Under the pieces are notes generated by a model. That model was given only the letters and a program-made list of their open reading frames with translations. It was not told where the DNA came from and did no database searches. This document shows, in pieces, positions 17,601 through 25,847 of a stretch of DNA of 64,000 nucleotides. The first letter of the stretch is position 1. Each line of letters starts with the position of its first letter. The stretch comes from Chryseolinea soli. Lineage in GTDB: Bacteria; Bacteroidota; Bacteroidia; Cytophagales; Cyclobacteriaceae. The stretch is taken from NCBI RefSeq assembly GCF_003589925.1, contig NZ_CP032382.1, positions 4,464,001 to 4,528,000 on the forward strand, read 5' to 3'. The position numbers were made by a program, and so were the translations under genes.

Positions 17601-18071
17601 CCAGTCGTGCGAGCCGTCGTGGTTCAGGTCTTCCAGCCATTTGTTTTTTTCGCTGTTTTCGGGCGAGAGCGTGCGGTGCAGAAAGTCGCGTTTCTCTTCA
17701 ATATTTTTCAGGGAAATGGATTCGATCTCCCAGTCCTGGTGTCCACGGATGTCGAATTCCGAATGTTTTTGGCGGATGGTGCGGGTGTAGTACAGCTTCC
17801 CATCGTCGTCTACATCGATCGACACGGGGTCGGCGATCAGCGAATCGACACCCCACAGCTTGAGCGTGAGGCCTTCGGCGAGCTGGGGCGTGACAACCCC
17901 TTCAATTGCGTGGGCCATTTCGGCCGATTGTTTGGGGTCAAGCTGCTTGATCTTGAGATCCACAGCTTTTTCCTTTTCCTTCTGCTGACAGGACGCCAAA
18001 AGCCCAATGGCTAACGCGACCGTTGCAAGGCATTTTAGGGAGTATCGGTTTGAAAAAGATTCGGTGTTCAT
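14649..18071 (-). CDS. Large lipoprotein: beta-propeller, HEAT repeats and C-terminal cytochrome c (PVC-type heme-binding protein)
   Basis: A 1140-residue lipoprotein (signal ALAIGLLASC). Residues ~50-475 read as a membrane-bound-dehydrogenase/NHL-like propeller with many acidic DxDxDG-like loops (DLNHDGSHDW, NDTNGDGVMDD, SEDNDGDHPGE) likely binding Ca. Residues ~490-960 are HEAT/armadillo repeats (PLLQDADPEIRAQAAKWIGD, PLLKDDYSRARFFAAEALGR). The C-terminus is a mono-heme cytochrome c: CIRCH with Cys at ~1020 and SSMPPM as a likely axial Met. This propeller-HEAT-CxxCH order is the 'PVC-type heme-binding' family common in Planctomycetes and Bacteroidota, thought to oxidise sugars or other organics in the periplasm and pass electrons to the heme. 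Substrate unknown. It is a single-gene unit. Confidence 0.88.
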   Translation of the reverse strand: MNTESFSNRYSLKCLATVALAIGLLASCQQKEKEKAVDLKIKQLDPKQSAEMAHAIEGVVTPQLAEGLTLKLWGVDSLIADPVSIDVDDDGKLYYTRTIRQKHSEFDIRGHQDWEIESISLKNIEEKRDFLHRTLSPENSEKNKWLEDLNHDGSHDWRDMTVEKEQVYSVEDVSGDGVADKSQVVIEDFHDEVTDASGGVLKHGKDLFVAIGPDLWRLNDTNGDGVMDDKVSLSHGYGIHVGFSGHGMSGVEIGPEGKIYWQIGDIGFSGKDQTGKAWEHPNSGVIVRSNPDGSDFEVFSYGNRNTHEFVFDEYGNLISEDNDGDHPGESERIVYVVNGADIGWRTNWQFGKYRDPENNTYKVWMDEKMYTPRWEGQPAYITPAIANYVNGPTGMLYNPGTALGKEWQKTFFIAEFVGNPSQSGIHAFKLNPKGATFELGENKKVLGGVLATGIDFGPDGAMYVADWIDGWGTKDHGRVWKLDVANADAAERKDTETLIRADFTTFDDAKLEPLLAHADMRVRQKAQFELAARGDKGMEVFKRSIAQKDHQLARVNAIWGISQLARKDLKNAAVLVPLLQDADPEIRAQAAKWIGDVRYKEAGAALIPLLKDDYSRARFFAAEALGRTAYEPAIGGLVELLKANNDEDAYIRHGASLALARIGKAEPLVALANNPSRAVRIGAVLALRRLSDPGIAAFLKDSDEFVVTEAARGINDDLSIEGALPALGDVLKDTKFTAEALLRRAINANLRVGTDASMQNLIDYAANEKAPVAMRSEALAALSTWAKPSVLDRVDGRFRGKITRDDKVVKEKSAAVLTTLTSNKYAGVRLAAVKAIDKLKIASASPQLFARLKSDPSTPVREESLKALASIADPKIGDAIKTALADKEKEVRVTALDLLPKMNVDKPLMVTLLTDVINTRTVEEKQAALTTLGTLPFENTQPVFDKLLTQLEQKKLPVEVNLELAEAIGNTHNKDLDARFKKISASMSTDTLKAAYAGALLGGNPHRGAQIFYGHQTAQCIRCHSYGDMGGTAGPRLNGVAARLTREQLLEALINPSARLAPGYGMVTVETKDGKTLSGILQEEKPDYLKLKIGNRPDTLVQKQAIAKRTDAASSMPPMRLLLTKKEIRDVLSFIATLKE

Positions 18072-18352
18072 GAATAGCTTGGCTAGATTAAATGTGTTTG
18101 TAAGATATAATGTGTGGGTTCTTTAATGCCCGTCGGGTTGCAGCTGCGACGAACGAAAATCCATAGGAATTCAGTATTGGAAATCAGGGGGTCAATGTAG
18201 CAAAAAAGGGCATGCTGAGGGAGAAAGGGTGTCGCTCCGAGAACGTTATTTTGATGAATGGCAGGTCTTTTGGGATAACGGAGAGCATTGGAGGCGCGCA
18301 TAACCTGTTGCGCTAAATAGATATCTTAGCAAACGAACAATAGGAAGATGCC

Positions 18353-18922
18353 ATGAGCTTAACGAACCACGGGATACTGATTGCCATTTTTGTCTTTCTT
18401 TCAGCTTGTCATACCCGGAAGCCTGCGGAGACCAAGATGCTTGATCTTGGGCAATTCACCATTACAGTACCCGCCACCTGGAGTCCCGTTAAGGTACGCG
18501 GTATTGATTCCTACGTAGGTCTTATCGCGCTGGACTACGGGGATACGATAAACTTTGATCTGGGATGGTATTCCAATTCGTTGGAGGAAGACCAAAAATT
18601 TGAGATTCTGAATGGCGACTTCTACGTGTTGGACAGCGCATCGTCGGATAGTGTTAGAAACTTTACATTTTACGGGAAAGCGGATACGGTTGATGTCGAA
18701 AGGTTCATGGAAAATAAAATTACCTGGACAACCGTGGATGGCAGAAAAGCAAAGATCGTGTCCCCGAAACGCACAGGCCAGGGAATGACCGGCATCTATA
18801 TCGACAGTATCTGGATGGCCGGTTCTGCTCGCGACAGGTTTCAAATGAATGGTAGAAGCCTGAATGCAGAGAATGAGCGTCGGTTACTAAATGCTTTTAA
18901 GACGTTGCGATTTAACAAGTGA
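18353..18922 (+). CDS. Hypothetical lipoprotein, 189 residues
   Basis: The signal MSLTNHGILIAIFVFLSAC fits a lipoprotein. The remainder (from FTITVPATWSPVK to AFKTLRFNK) has the start of a PsbP/'serine-threonine-kinase-associated' type fold in which a small lipoprotein begins with a 'P.. W' strand and ends with a helix 'LLNAFKTLRF'; this is resemblance only. No catalytic residues are evident. A TATCTTAG box ~30 nt upstream could be its -7 element. It converges on the fasciclin gene with a shared hairpin at 18926-18946. Function unknown. Confidence 0.65.
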   Translation: MSLTNHGILIAIFVFLSACHTRKPAETKMLDLGQFTITVPATWSPVKVRGIDSYVGLIALDYGDTINFDLGWYSNSLEEDQKFEILNGDFYVLDSASSDSVRNFTFYGKADTVDVERFMENKITWTTVDGRKAKIVSPKRTGQGMTGIYIDSIWMAGSARDRFQMNGRSLNAENERRLLNAFKTLRFNK

Positions 18923-18925
18923 AAA

Positions 18926-18946
18926 GCGATCTCCAGGGGAGATCGC
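18926..18946. terminator. Hairpin between convergent genes
   Basis: A 9-bp perfect stem (gcgatctcc / ggagatcgc) with a 3-nt loop in the 49-nt space between two convergent genes. Only the minus side has a short T4 tail, so it is probably the terminator of the fasciclin gene. Confidence 0.6.
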
Positions 18947-18971
18947 CGTCATTGTGAGCAAGCGGGTCTGC

Positions 18972-19535
18972 TTACTTCGCCATCAACACCTTATCAATCA
19001 CCTCGATCACCCCGTTGCTCTGATAAACATCCTTCACCGTGACCCACGCAGCATTGTTTTTCTCATCCCAGATCTTAAGCTTGTTGCCTTCCATGCCGGC
19101 CCAAAGTTTTCCGCCCGCCACAGTAGTCAGCTCGGCTTTGCCGTTGCCGGCCTTGATTCGCTTCATGAGCTCCCGGCTGTCTACTTTGCCGGCGACGACG
19201 TGGTAGGTGAGCACATCGCTCAGCATCGCCTTGTTCTCCGGTTTCAGCAACGTCTCGACGGTTCCGGCAGGCAGCGCATCAAAGGCTGCATTGGTGGGAG
19301 CAAAGACGGTAAAGGGGCCTTTGCCTTGCAGGGTTTCCACGAGGCCGGCGGCTTTCACAGCGGCCACCAGCGTGGTGTGGTCCTTCGAGTTCATGGCGTT
19401 CTCGATGATGTTCTTCGAAGGATACATCTGCGCGCCACCGACCATCACGGTTTTTTCTTGTGCTGTCGCCAGGGTCAAGGCGAACGCAAACATGCATGCG
19501 GTTAGTACAACCGAATTCACTCTTTTCGATTTCAT
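18972..19535 (-). CDS. Secreted fasciclin-domain protein
   Basis: A 187-residue exported protein: signal VVLTACMFAFALTLATAQ, then one FAS1 domain. Seen: the H1 box-like GPFTVFAPTNAAFDALPAGTVETLL, MLSDVLTYHVVAGKV (the YH motif), and the closing NGVIEVIDKVLM (H2 region). FAS1 domains mediate adhesion; in Bacteroidota small secreted forms are common and often abundant, with unknown partners. Single gene. Confidence 0.93.
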   Translation of the reverse strand: MKSKRVNSVVLTACMFAFALTLATAQEKTVMVGGAQMYPSKNIIENAMNSKDHTTLVAAVKAAGLVETLQGKGPFTVFAPTNAAFDALPAGTVETLLKPENKAMLSDVLTYHVVAGKVDSRELMKRIKAGNGKAELTTVAGGKLWAGMEGNKLKIWDEKNNAAWVTVKDVYQSNGVIEVIDKVLMAK

Positions 19536-19767
19536 AGGGTTTGTTTTTTAGTTGTACCCCGACTACTGGATTTCAGACTTGCATCTTTTTTATGTTTATC
19601 GGACGAAGAGCATCCGCGCGCGGGCAGTCAGCAGGCGATACAAGAGGATCGAATCTTTAATAAGAAAACAGGAAAACTCTGGTTCTCCGGGAAAAAAATG
19701 TGAACTTAATAGGGCGGAACGAGGGAGTATGACGGTTTATGTATTCTTCAAGTAAACTCACCTACCT

Positions 19768-22221
19768 ATGAAAAACCAAGCTGTGTTCCAAGTACCACGC
19801 TTTCTAGTCATTGTTGCAGGCTTCGTAGCGCCGACGGTCTTGTTTGGGCAACACACCGAGCATACCGAACATGCCGCTCACACCGTCCCAACGACTTCGA
19901 CGGTCGAGCCACAACCCTTGCTTGCCCAGGCACTTCGCCTACAGGAGGCGTTGTCGTTTCTGGGTAGCGCGTTGTCGGCAGACGATACCAAACGGTTGAA
20001 GGCCTTGCAGGACAAAGCGCTTACGCAAGAAACCGTCACACAAATTCAGGCGATCCTCGACCCTTACTGTCTCGCTGCCGTCAGCATCAACCCCGAGGCG
20101 CGTGTGAAAGTCGCCCGGGGATCGGCGAAACCGGTTTTGATCCAAGGCGGCTGGACGAGTTTTCTTGTCAAAGTGCAAAACGATGCGGGTGTCACGGCGC
20201 AGTTGAATATTGAAAGTCCAAATGCCGTCCGTCCGCTGCACGCGCCAAGCCAAAATCCAAAGGTCAAGGACGAAGACATTATTTCGCCGGGTCAGGCGGG
20301 TAATCGTTTCCTCGAGATGCAAGTATATCGAAACCGTCCATTGACGACACACCTCTCGGGGCTTCGCCTGGAGTATGTAGTGGCCCAGATCTATAGCAAA
20401 GATGCAGGACAACGCGAGGCAGAGATCGGGTTCAACATCGGCCAAGGCACACAGGACATTGGCTTTCGAAATACGATCAACCTATTGTTCGACGTCAAGC
20501 CTTCGGTGAAGGTCACTTTCGAAGTCAAGGACGACGACGGTTCCCCCACCATGGCGTCGTTCCTCATCACCGATGGGATCGAACGCCTGCTCGACAGCAC
20601 GGAGAACCGGCAAAACCAACCCTTCCACTTATGGGCAGCGCAACAAGAATTTCACTATGACGACTACAAGCTCCCCGGAAGGCTGAGGGGCATCTACCCG
20701 CTCCCGTCACGAAGGGTGGCAGCGTTCGACGAGTATCCCGATTTCTTTTTTCAACCCCAGGTTTACCGCACGCACGGCGAGCACGTGCAGCTTCCTCCCG
20801 GCAAATATTCCGTTACCTTCACCCGCGGCCCGGAATACATCTCACAAACCCGCGAGCTGGTTGTTCCGCCAAACGTGTCGACCTTTAGCACGTCGTTTCA
20901 GCTTCGGCGTTGGATAGATTTGGCTAAACTGGGATGGTACAGCGCCGATCATCATGTGCACGGCGGAGGATGCAGTCACTACGACAGCCCGGAAGAGGGC
21001 GTGCCACCCGCAGACATGTGGCGCCAGGAATTGGGCGAAGACCTGAACGTGTCGGCCGTGTTGGCGTGGGGCCCGAGTTGGTATCACCAGAAGACATTCT
21101 TCACAGGCAAGGACGACCCGCTCTCGACATCTAAAAACATCATGCGAAACGATGTGGAAGTCTCCGGCTTCCCCTCGTCGCACGCCGGCCACATCGTGTT
21201 GCTGCGGTTGAAGGAAGACGACTATCCCGGCACCAAAACCATCGAAGACTGGCCCAGTTGGACGTTGCCCGTGTTGACGTGGGCCAAATCTCAAAACGCC
21301 GTGGTGGGCTATGCGCACTCGGGATGGGGACTGGAGCCACTTGAACCCACAAAAGATCTCCCAAACTATGTCATACCCAAAATGGATGGGATAGGTGCGA
21401 TGGAATATATCGTCACCATCACACACGGCGCCGTTGATTTTTATAGCCTGGGCGATACGCCCGCGCCGTGGGAATTGAATATGTGGTACAACACCCTCAA
21501 CGCCGGATTCAGAACAAGGCTCAGCGGAGAAACCGACTTCCCCTGCATCTACGACGAACGCGTGGGATTGGGAAGAAGCTATTTCAAACCCGATGGCCCG
21601 TTGAGCTACGACAACTATGTAGAGGCGATAAAGAAGGGACGGTCATACGTCACCGAAGGAGGCTCCCACATTCTCGACTTCTCGGTCAACGGAACGGAGC
21701 CGGGCACAAAGAACAGCGAAGTACAAGTGAAGGGCAAACAAACATTGAAGGTGACCGCACGGGTCACGGCCAATTTACCCGCGCAGCAAAATGACGAAGG
21801 CAAATCCATCGCAAAGCGAGCCGTAGATGGCCAGCCCTACTGGCACATCGAAAGGGCTCGCGTGGGAAGCACGCGCAATGTCAAAGTGGAACTACTTGTC
21901 AATGGCGAACCCGTGGAGTCGACTGAGGTATTGGCCGATGGCACGTTCAAGAACATCAACTTCTCGTATCCCATCAGTAAATCGAGCTGGTTGGCGCTGA
22001 GAATTTATCCCAGCTCACACACCAACCCGGTGTTTGTTATCGTAGATGGCAAACCGATTCGGGAATTGCGCAGCGCAGACTGGTGTCGCAAGACCGTTGA
22101 CCAATGTTGGAAAATGAAAGAGGGGCAGATCCGCGCCAGTGAACGCGCAGCAGCCGCTACCGCGTATGATCATGCCCGCAGCGTCTATGATAAAATCATT
22201 CAGGAGGCTTCGCAGAAATGA
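19768..22221 (+). CDS. CehA/McbA-family PHP metallohydrolase, secreted
   Basis: An 817-residue exported protein (signal ending VLFGQ). Mature N-terminus is His-rich (HTEHTEHAAH). A beta-rich region follows, with a carboxypeptidase-like/Ig-like domain before residue 385, then the PHP catalytic domain starting GWYSADHHVHGGG (metal ligands Asp394, His395/396, His398), with further His residues in VVGYAHSGWG and the SGETDFPCI segment. C-terminal beta-domains follow (VTARVTANLPA, SRNVKVELLVNG-like). CehA and McbA hydrolyse carbaryl-type esters, but most homologues are uncharacterised phosphoesterase-like enzymes. Length is much greater than the catalytic domain alone. It stands alone with no obvious partner gene. 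Confidence 0.85.
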   Translation: MKNQAVFQVPRFLVIVAGFVAPTVLFGQHTEHTEHAAHTVPTTSTVEPQPLLAQALRLQEALSFLGSALSADDTKRLKALQDKALTQETVTQIQAILDPYCLAAVSINPEARVKVARGSAKPVLIQGGWTSFLVKVQNDAGVTAQLNIESPNAVRPLHAPSQNPKVKDEDIISPGQAGNRFLEMQVYRNRPLTTHLSGLRLEYVVAQIYSKDAGQREAEIGFNIGQGTQDIGFRNTINLLFDVKPSVKVTFEVKDDDGSPTMASFLITDGIERLLDSTENRQNQPFHLWAAQQEFHYDDYKLPGRLRGIYPLPSRRVAAFDEYPDFFFQPQVYRTHGEHVQLPPGKYSVTFTRGPEYISQTRELVVPPNVSTFSTSFQLRRWIDLAKLGWYSADHHVHGGGCSHYDSPEEGVPPADMWRQELGEDLNVSAVLAWGPSWYHQKTFFTGKDDPLSTSKNIMRNDVEVSGFPSSHAGHIVLLRLKEDDYPGTKTIEDWPSWTLPVLTWAKSQNAVVGYAHSGWGLEPLEPTKDLPNYVIPKMDGIGAMEYIVTITHGAVDFYSLGDTPAPWELNMWYNTLNAGFRTRLSGETDFPCIYDERVGLGRSYFKPDGPLSYDNYVEAIKKGRSYVTEGGSHILDFSVNGTEPGTKNSEVQVKGKQTLKVTARVTANLPAQQNDEGKSIAKRAVDGQPYWHIERARVGSTRNVKVELLVNGEPVESTEVLADGTFKNINFSYPISKSSWLALRIYPSSHTNPVFVIVDGKPIRELRSADWCRKTVDQCWKMKEGQIRASERAAAATAYDHARSVYDKIIQEASQK

Positions 22222-22308
22222 TCCGGGGTCTGCATCTTACGAAGAAAGAAATGATTGATCGTTTGACGCCCAAATTTGCGGTATTCGTCTCCGAATAAAA
22301 AATAATTC

Positions 22309-22770
22309 ATGAAGAAATTCCTGTTGCTTTTTGTTTTCCCGTTTTTTTCAAACTGCATGGCTCAAAAAAATCTCTCGAACCATGTTAGTGTAGATAGCCT
22401 TGTCACCGCCATCGATAGAGATCACTCATTAAAAAACTTGGCGATAGAAGTTCCAGGTATGACAACCGAGGGTAGTGCATTCGTTGGCTATTATGATGAT
22501 AAATCAAACGACATTAGGAAATTGGTTGTCAGGCACTTTGGGGAAATGGGAAATACGGCAACAACATATTACATCGAGGAGAATCAATTAATTTATCAAA
22601 AAAGGCTTTCGAATAACTACGATAAGCCATTCTATATGAAGGAGCATACCGTTAAGAGCGACTCTGTAGCTATCAATTGTTTGAGTAAAAAATCGGGTTG
22701 TGATCAATCTTCCTTTGCCAACGACCTTTCCGTCTTTAGGAAAGAATTTGAAAAGAGGATAGCGCATTAA
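22309..22770 (+). CDS. Hypothetical exported protein, 153 residues
   Basis: Begins MKKFLLLFVFPFFSNCMAQ, a signal peptide cut after AQ or a lipoprotein signal at Cys16. The remainder is soluble, with VGYYDDKSNDIRKLVVRHFGE and YYIEENQLIYQKRLSN, and contains a Cys pair (CLSKKSGC). Codons are more AT-rich than in neighbouring genes. Small Bacteroidota exported proteins of this pattern are usually of unknown function. It converges on the ABC permease gene with only 9 nt between stops. Confidence 0.65.
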   Translation: MKKFLLLFVFPFFSNCMAQKNLSNHVSVDSLVTAIDRDHSLKNLAIEVPGMTTEGSAFVGYYDDKSNDIRKLVVRHFGEMGNTATTYYIEENQLIYQKRLSNNYDKPFYMKEHTVKSDSVAINCLSKKSGCDQSSFANDLSVFRKEFEKRIAH

Positions 22771-22779
22771 ACATGCTAT

Positions 22780-23562
22780 CTACCCTTTTTCTTTTTTCTT
22801 GATGTATAAATAATAGCCGGCAACCGTGAAGATCAGGAAATAGCCAAGTGCCATCCCATGTATGTTCACCGGCGGAACGGCCGCTTTGGTCTCGACACCG
22901 GCTTTTAAATAATTGAACATGCAATAGGTGTAAGGAAGCAAAAATCCATATTTCCACGACAAGGTCCCCAACGCCCCGATCCAAAAGATAAAACCACACC
23001 CGATGCTGACCAGGAAGTTCCGGTAATGCAGGCTAAGCAAATACTGCAAAGCAATGATGGGTAAACAGTCGATAAAATAAAATAGATCTTCGCGCAGAAA
23101 ATAATCATACGGTATCGCCCCAGGCCATGACACCCCCGGAATGATTAGTTGAGGAACAACCCCCGCCAGCCAAATGCCGACGTTGAACAAAATAAGAAAC
23201 TGCATCATCATCACGGCGATCACAGTGAGCTTCGAGAGGAAAATGATCGTGAGGGAGAGCGGCGTGGTGTGGAGTTGTTTCCAGGTGTTGTTCTTGTATT
23301 CCAGCTGGGCGATGAGGCTGGTGGCCAGTATGACGCCGAGCGGCAATAGAAAAATGGCCATCGATTCCCATGCATTTTTCCACAACAACATCCAGAAACC
23401 ATCCGATGCGTACAGCCCCGGCAAACGCTCGTAGTAAACGAGCCGGGCAATGATGATGATGGTCGGGGTGAAGAACGCTCCAATCACCACCATCCATGAA
23501 GCCAGGCTTCCTTTTTTCTTCAGCCATTCGCTTTGAAGGCTGGCAACATAAGCATATGCCAT
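22780..23562 (-). CDS. ABC-2 type transporter permease
   Basis: A 260-residue integral membrane protein with six hydrophobic segments (WMVVIGAFFTPTIIIIARLVYY, MAIFLLPLGVILATSLIAQ, LTVIAVMMMQFLILFNVGIWLAG, ...) and a short cytoplasmic start YVASLQSEWLKKKGSLA, the usual opening of BcrB/lantibiotic-immunity-type permeases. The segment LEYKNNTWKQLHTTPLS between helices is typical of this group. It starts 2 nt after the ATPase gene, forming a two-gene exporter. The exported substrate is unknown; bacitracin or lantibiotic-type peptides are the precedents. Confidence 0.85.
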   Translation of the reverse strand: MAYAYVASLQSEWLKKKGSLASWMVVIGAFFTPTIIIIARLVYYERLPGLYASDGFWMLLWKNAWESMAIFLLPLGVILATSLIAQLEYKNNTWKQLHTTPLSLTIIFLSKLTVIAVMMMQFLILFNVGIWLAGVVPQLIIPGVSWPGAIPYDYFLREDLFYFIDCLPIIALQYLLSLHYRNFLVSIGCGFIFWIGALGTLSWKYGFLLPYTYCMFNYLKAGVETKAAVPPVNIHGMALGYFLIFTVAGYYLYIKKKEKG

Positions 23563-23564
23563 GA

Positions 23565-24470
23565 TCAGGAATTTACAAGGTCTATAAAAATGGATTCGAG
23601 ATCGTTCTTCACCGGGCGGATGGCGTACACCTCGATCCCAGCCGAAACCAGCTTTCTGTTCATCGCGGCGATCTCCGTTTTGGTCATTGCAGGAAGACGG
23701 ATATGGCCATCGGTGTAGAGGGCTTCCATATGATCATCCAACAGCAGGCGCATCGCCGCACGGGGGTCGCCGGCCTCCAGCACAATGTGGAGGGTCTGTT
23801 GTTGCTTGCTCTTCAGGGCGTTCAGCGTTCCCTGAAAGATCAGCTCGCCTTGGTGGATGATGCCCAGGTGGGTTACCAGTTTTTCGATCTCGGCCAACAA
23901 GTGGCTGGAGACCAGGAGGGTGGTGCCGTGTTCTCGATTCAACCGCTTTAGTAATTCACGCATTTCAATAATGCCATTGGGATCAAGCCCGTTTGTGGGC
24001 TCATCCAAAATGAGCAGCTCCGGGGCTGGCAGTAACGCCAGCGCAATGCTGAGCCGCTGCTTCATACCCAATGAAAACTGTGACGCTCTTTTTCGTCCCG
24101 TGTCGCCGAGCCCAACCAAGTCCAACACGTGCGGGATATGGGCCGTCGGGCATTGATATACTTTTTGGAACACGGCAAGATTCTCTTTCGCGCTAAGGTG
24201 TCCATATACCGACGGACTCTCGATCAACGACCCGACCCGGCGTAAAATGTCGATGCGATTTTTATCGAATGCTTTTCCAAAGAGGGTGATCGATCCTTCC
24301 TGTCGTTTCAATAGTCCCAGGATCAACCGTAGTGTGGTGGTCTTGCCGGCTCCGTTGGGGCCTAAAAATCCATAGATCGCTCCCTGTTCCACCGTGAGAT
24401 TGATGTTGCGAAGAACATCTTGTCCGCTGCTGAAGCGATGGCTGAGGTTGTGAGTTTCCAGGGAAAGCAT
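23565..24470 (-). CDS. ABC transporter ATP-binding protein
   Basis: A 301-residue cytoplasmic ATPase: Walker A GPNGAGKTT, Q-loop region, signature FSLGMKQRLSIALALL, Walker B LLILDEPTNGLDP and switch His in LLVSSH. The C-terminal ~90 residues (LNALKSKQQQTLHIVLEAGD to LESIFIDLVNS) are the extension seen in BcrA/NatA-type ATPases. Partner of the downstream permease. Confidence 0.95.
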   Translation of the reverse strand: MLSLETHNLSHRFSSGQDVLRNINLTVEQGAIYGFLGPNGAGKTTTLRLILGLLKRQEGSITLFGKAFDKNRIDILRRVGSLIESPSVYGHLSAKENLAVFQKVYQCPTAHIPHVLDLVGLGDTGRKRASQFSLGMKQRLSIALALLPAPELLILDEPTNGLDPNGIIEMRELLKRLNREHGTTLLVSSHLLAEIEKLVTHLGIIHQGELIFQGTLNALKSKQQQTLHIVLEAGDPRAAMRLLLDDHMEALYTDGHIRLPAMTKTEIAAMNRKLVSAGIEVYAIRPVKNDLESIFIDLVNS

Positions 24471-24571
24471 GCTTTAAGTTTTGTAGCGAGACGCATGCCG
24501 GGGTAGTTTGTTACAGGAGGGTGTTCCTTTTTTGGCATTGAAGCGTTACAAGGATTGATTTGGTCATAATG

Positions 24572-24602
24572 AAAAAAGCCTGAAGTTTTCTTCAGGCTTT
24601 TT
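24572..24602. terminator. Bidirectional rho-independent terminator
   Basis: An 11-bp stem (aaagcctgaag / cttcaggcttt) around a TTTT loop, with A6 before and T-rich after. On the minus strand it ends the NTF2-like gene at 24644. Confidence 0.9.
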
Positions 24603-24643
24603 AGTTCTTAAGACAAAGCCAAACCGATGAAGCAAAAACGATT

Positions 24644-25096
24644 TCACTTCGTCAGCTGCCGCACAAAGTTTTCATGATCCCAATCGATCTTCAGATCCGT
24701 GATCTTGCCATCGGGGTTAAATCGGAAAATGAAAATATGCTCACTGTCGAAACCATTGCCCTTCGGAGCGAGCCCGGCAAATTCTTTCTCCTGTTTGCCA
24801 AAGATCACTACCTGGCACGTTACCGCATCGGCAGCCTCGTCGTATTGCTGACTTTTTACGGTGTTATCCAGGTCGGGGAAGGCATCCATCAAGGCTGACC
24901 AGACGGCCTTGCCGATTTCATGGAGCTTGCCGGCATAGTCGGCTCCGAGCGGGACAAACGAAACGGTTCCATTGGGCGCACACAGACCGAGCATACGGTC
25001 CACATCCATATCCTGGTAGGCGGAAAAGAATTCAATACAAGTTCCTTTTTTGGCGAGCACGTCCACGCGCTCCTGTTGGTGAATTGTGGGATTCAT
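24644..25096 (-). CDS. SnoaL/NTF2-like (ester cyclase-type) protein
   Basis: 150 residues, cytoplasmic, with a single cone-shaped SnoaL/NTF2-like fold: FFSAYQDMDVDRMLGLCAPNGTVSFVPLG, KAVWSALMDAFPDL, and the C-terminal strand-rich EHIFIFRFNPDGKITDLKIDWDHENFVRQL, the usual ending of this family. Members act as cyclases, dehydratases or simple binding proteins; the active site cannot be assigned. It is part of a minus-strand group of small stress-type genes (24644-27167) but separated by 57 nt from the next gene. Confidence 0.85.
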   Translation of the reverse strand: MNPTIHQQERVDVLAKKGTCIEFFSAYQDMDVDRMLGLCAPNGTVSFVPLGADYAGKLHEIGKAVWSALMDAFPDLDNTVKSQQYDEAADAVTCQVVIFGKQEKEFAGLAPKGNGFDSEHIFIFRFNPDGKITDLKIDWDHENFVRQLTK

Positions 25097-25153
25097 GGTG
25101 AAAGGGTTTTGGGTGATGACGTTGATTTATATTTAGTAATGAAAGAGATACGT

Positions 25154-25771
25154 TTACTTTTTCTTCGGATAGTTAGGATGCTGCTTCACTTTCCTGATCT
25201 GCCGCAAGTGCCTGTCCATATGCCCGAAGATGGTGATGTAGCGTTGATGAATATTGCTGCCACCGCCGCGCATAAAATAAACCCGTAAGTCCTCGGTGGC
25301 ACTGGTGACGTAACTAATGGACTCGTTTCTCATTTTCAACAGCCATGCCATATTGTTTTTCAGGTCGTTCAATCCCATGGGTACGGTATAGGTGAACGGT
25401 TTGGTATACTCGGTGGTGATATGCTGTTTCTCTTCCATAATAAAAGCGAAGTAGGTGCTGTCCGCATTCGCCTTGACAGCCATCTCCAATTGCGGGCCGT
25501 TGGAAAGCATGCGGCTCACGTCGTGGGTCATCAGCAATTCCCAGGTGGCAATGTGCTCGACCACCTGGTTGATCGACCAGCGATCGGGCGATTCCTTAAA
25601 GCTCCATTGTTCTTTGGTGAGGTCTTTCGTTTCGCGGATCAATTCGTCGCGCGAGCGGATCAGGTTGTCCAGGAGGTACTTGCGGTCGGCTTCCGTCCAC
25701 AGTTTGGTTTCCTGGCTACGGCCAGCGAACCCAAGGAAGAGGAGAAACAGGAGGGTAACTGTCTTTTTCAT
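25154..25771 (-). CDS. DinB-like four-helix protein with signal peptide
   Basis: 205 residues. A signal peptide (TVTLLFLLFLGFAGRSQ) precedes a DinB/DUF664-type four-helix bundle: LLDNLIRSRDELIRETKDLTKEQW, DRWSINQVVEHIATWE with the metal-binding His, and TIFGHMDRHLRQIRKV with two more His near the C-terminus. Cytoplasmic DinB proteins include thiol-dependent metalloenzymes; an exported member is less common but known in Bacteroidota. Function unknown. Confidence 0.85.
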   Translation of the reverse strand: MKKTVTLLFLLFLGFAGRSQETKLWTEADRKYLLDNLIRSRDELIRETKDLTKEQWSFKESPDRWSINQVVEHIATWELLMTHDVSRMLSNGPQLEMAVKANADSTYFAFIMEEKQHITTEYTKPFTYTVPMGLNDLKNNMAWLLKMRNESISYVTSATEDLRVYFMRGGGSNIHQRYITIFGHMDRHLRQIRKVKQHPNYPKKK

Positions 25772-25847
25772 GAGGGGTTGTTTTGATGATGGTGTAAAGC
25801 TCGCATGCGGGAGTTCCCCACCCTTGTAAAAATGCGAACGGCGCGGG

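Noticed and set aside
19552..19755. 67-codon plus-strand frame before the CehA-like gene
   Set aside because: Composition is promoter-like, rich in Arg and Lys without any pattern; overlaps the expected promoter regions.
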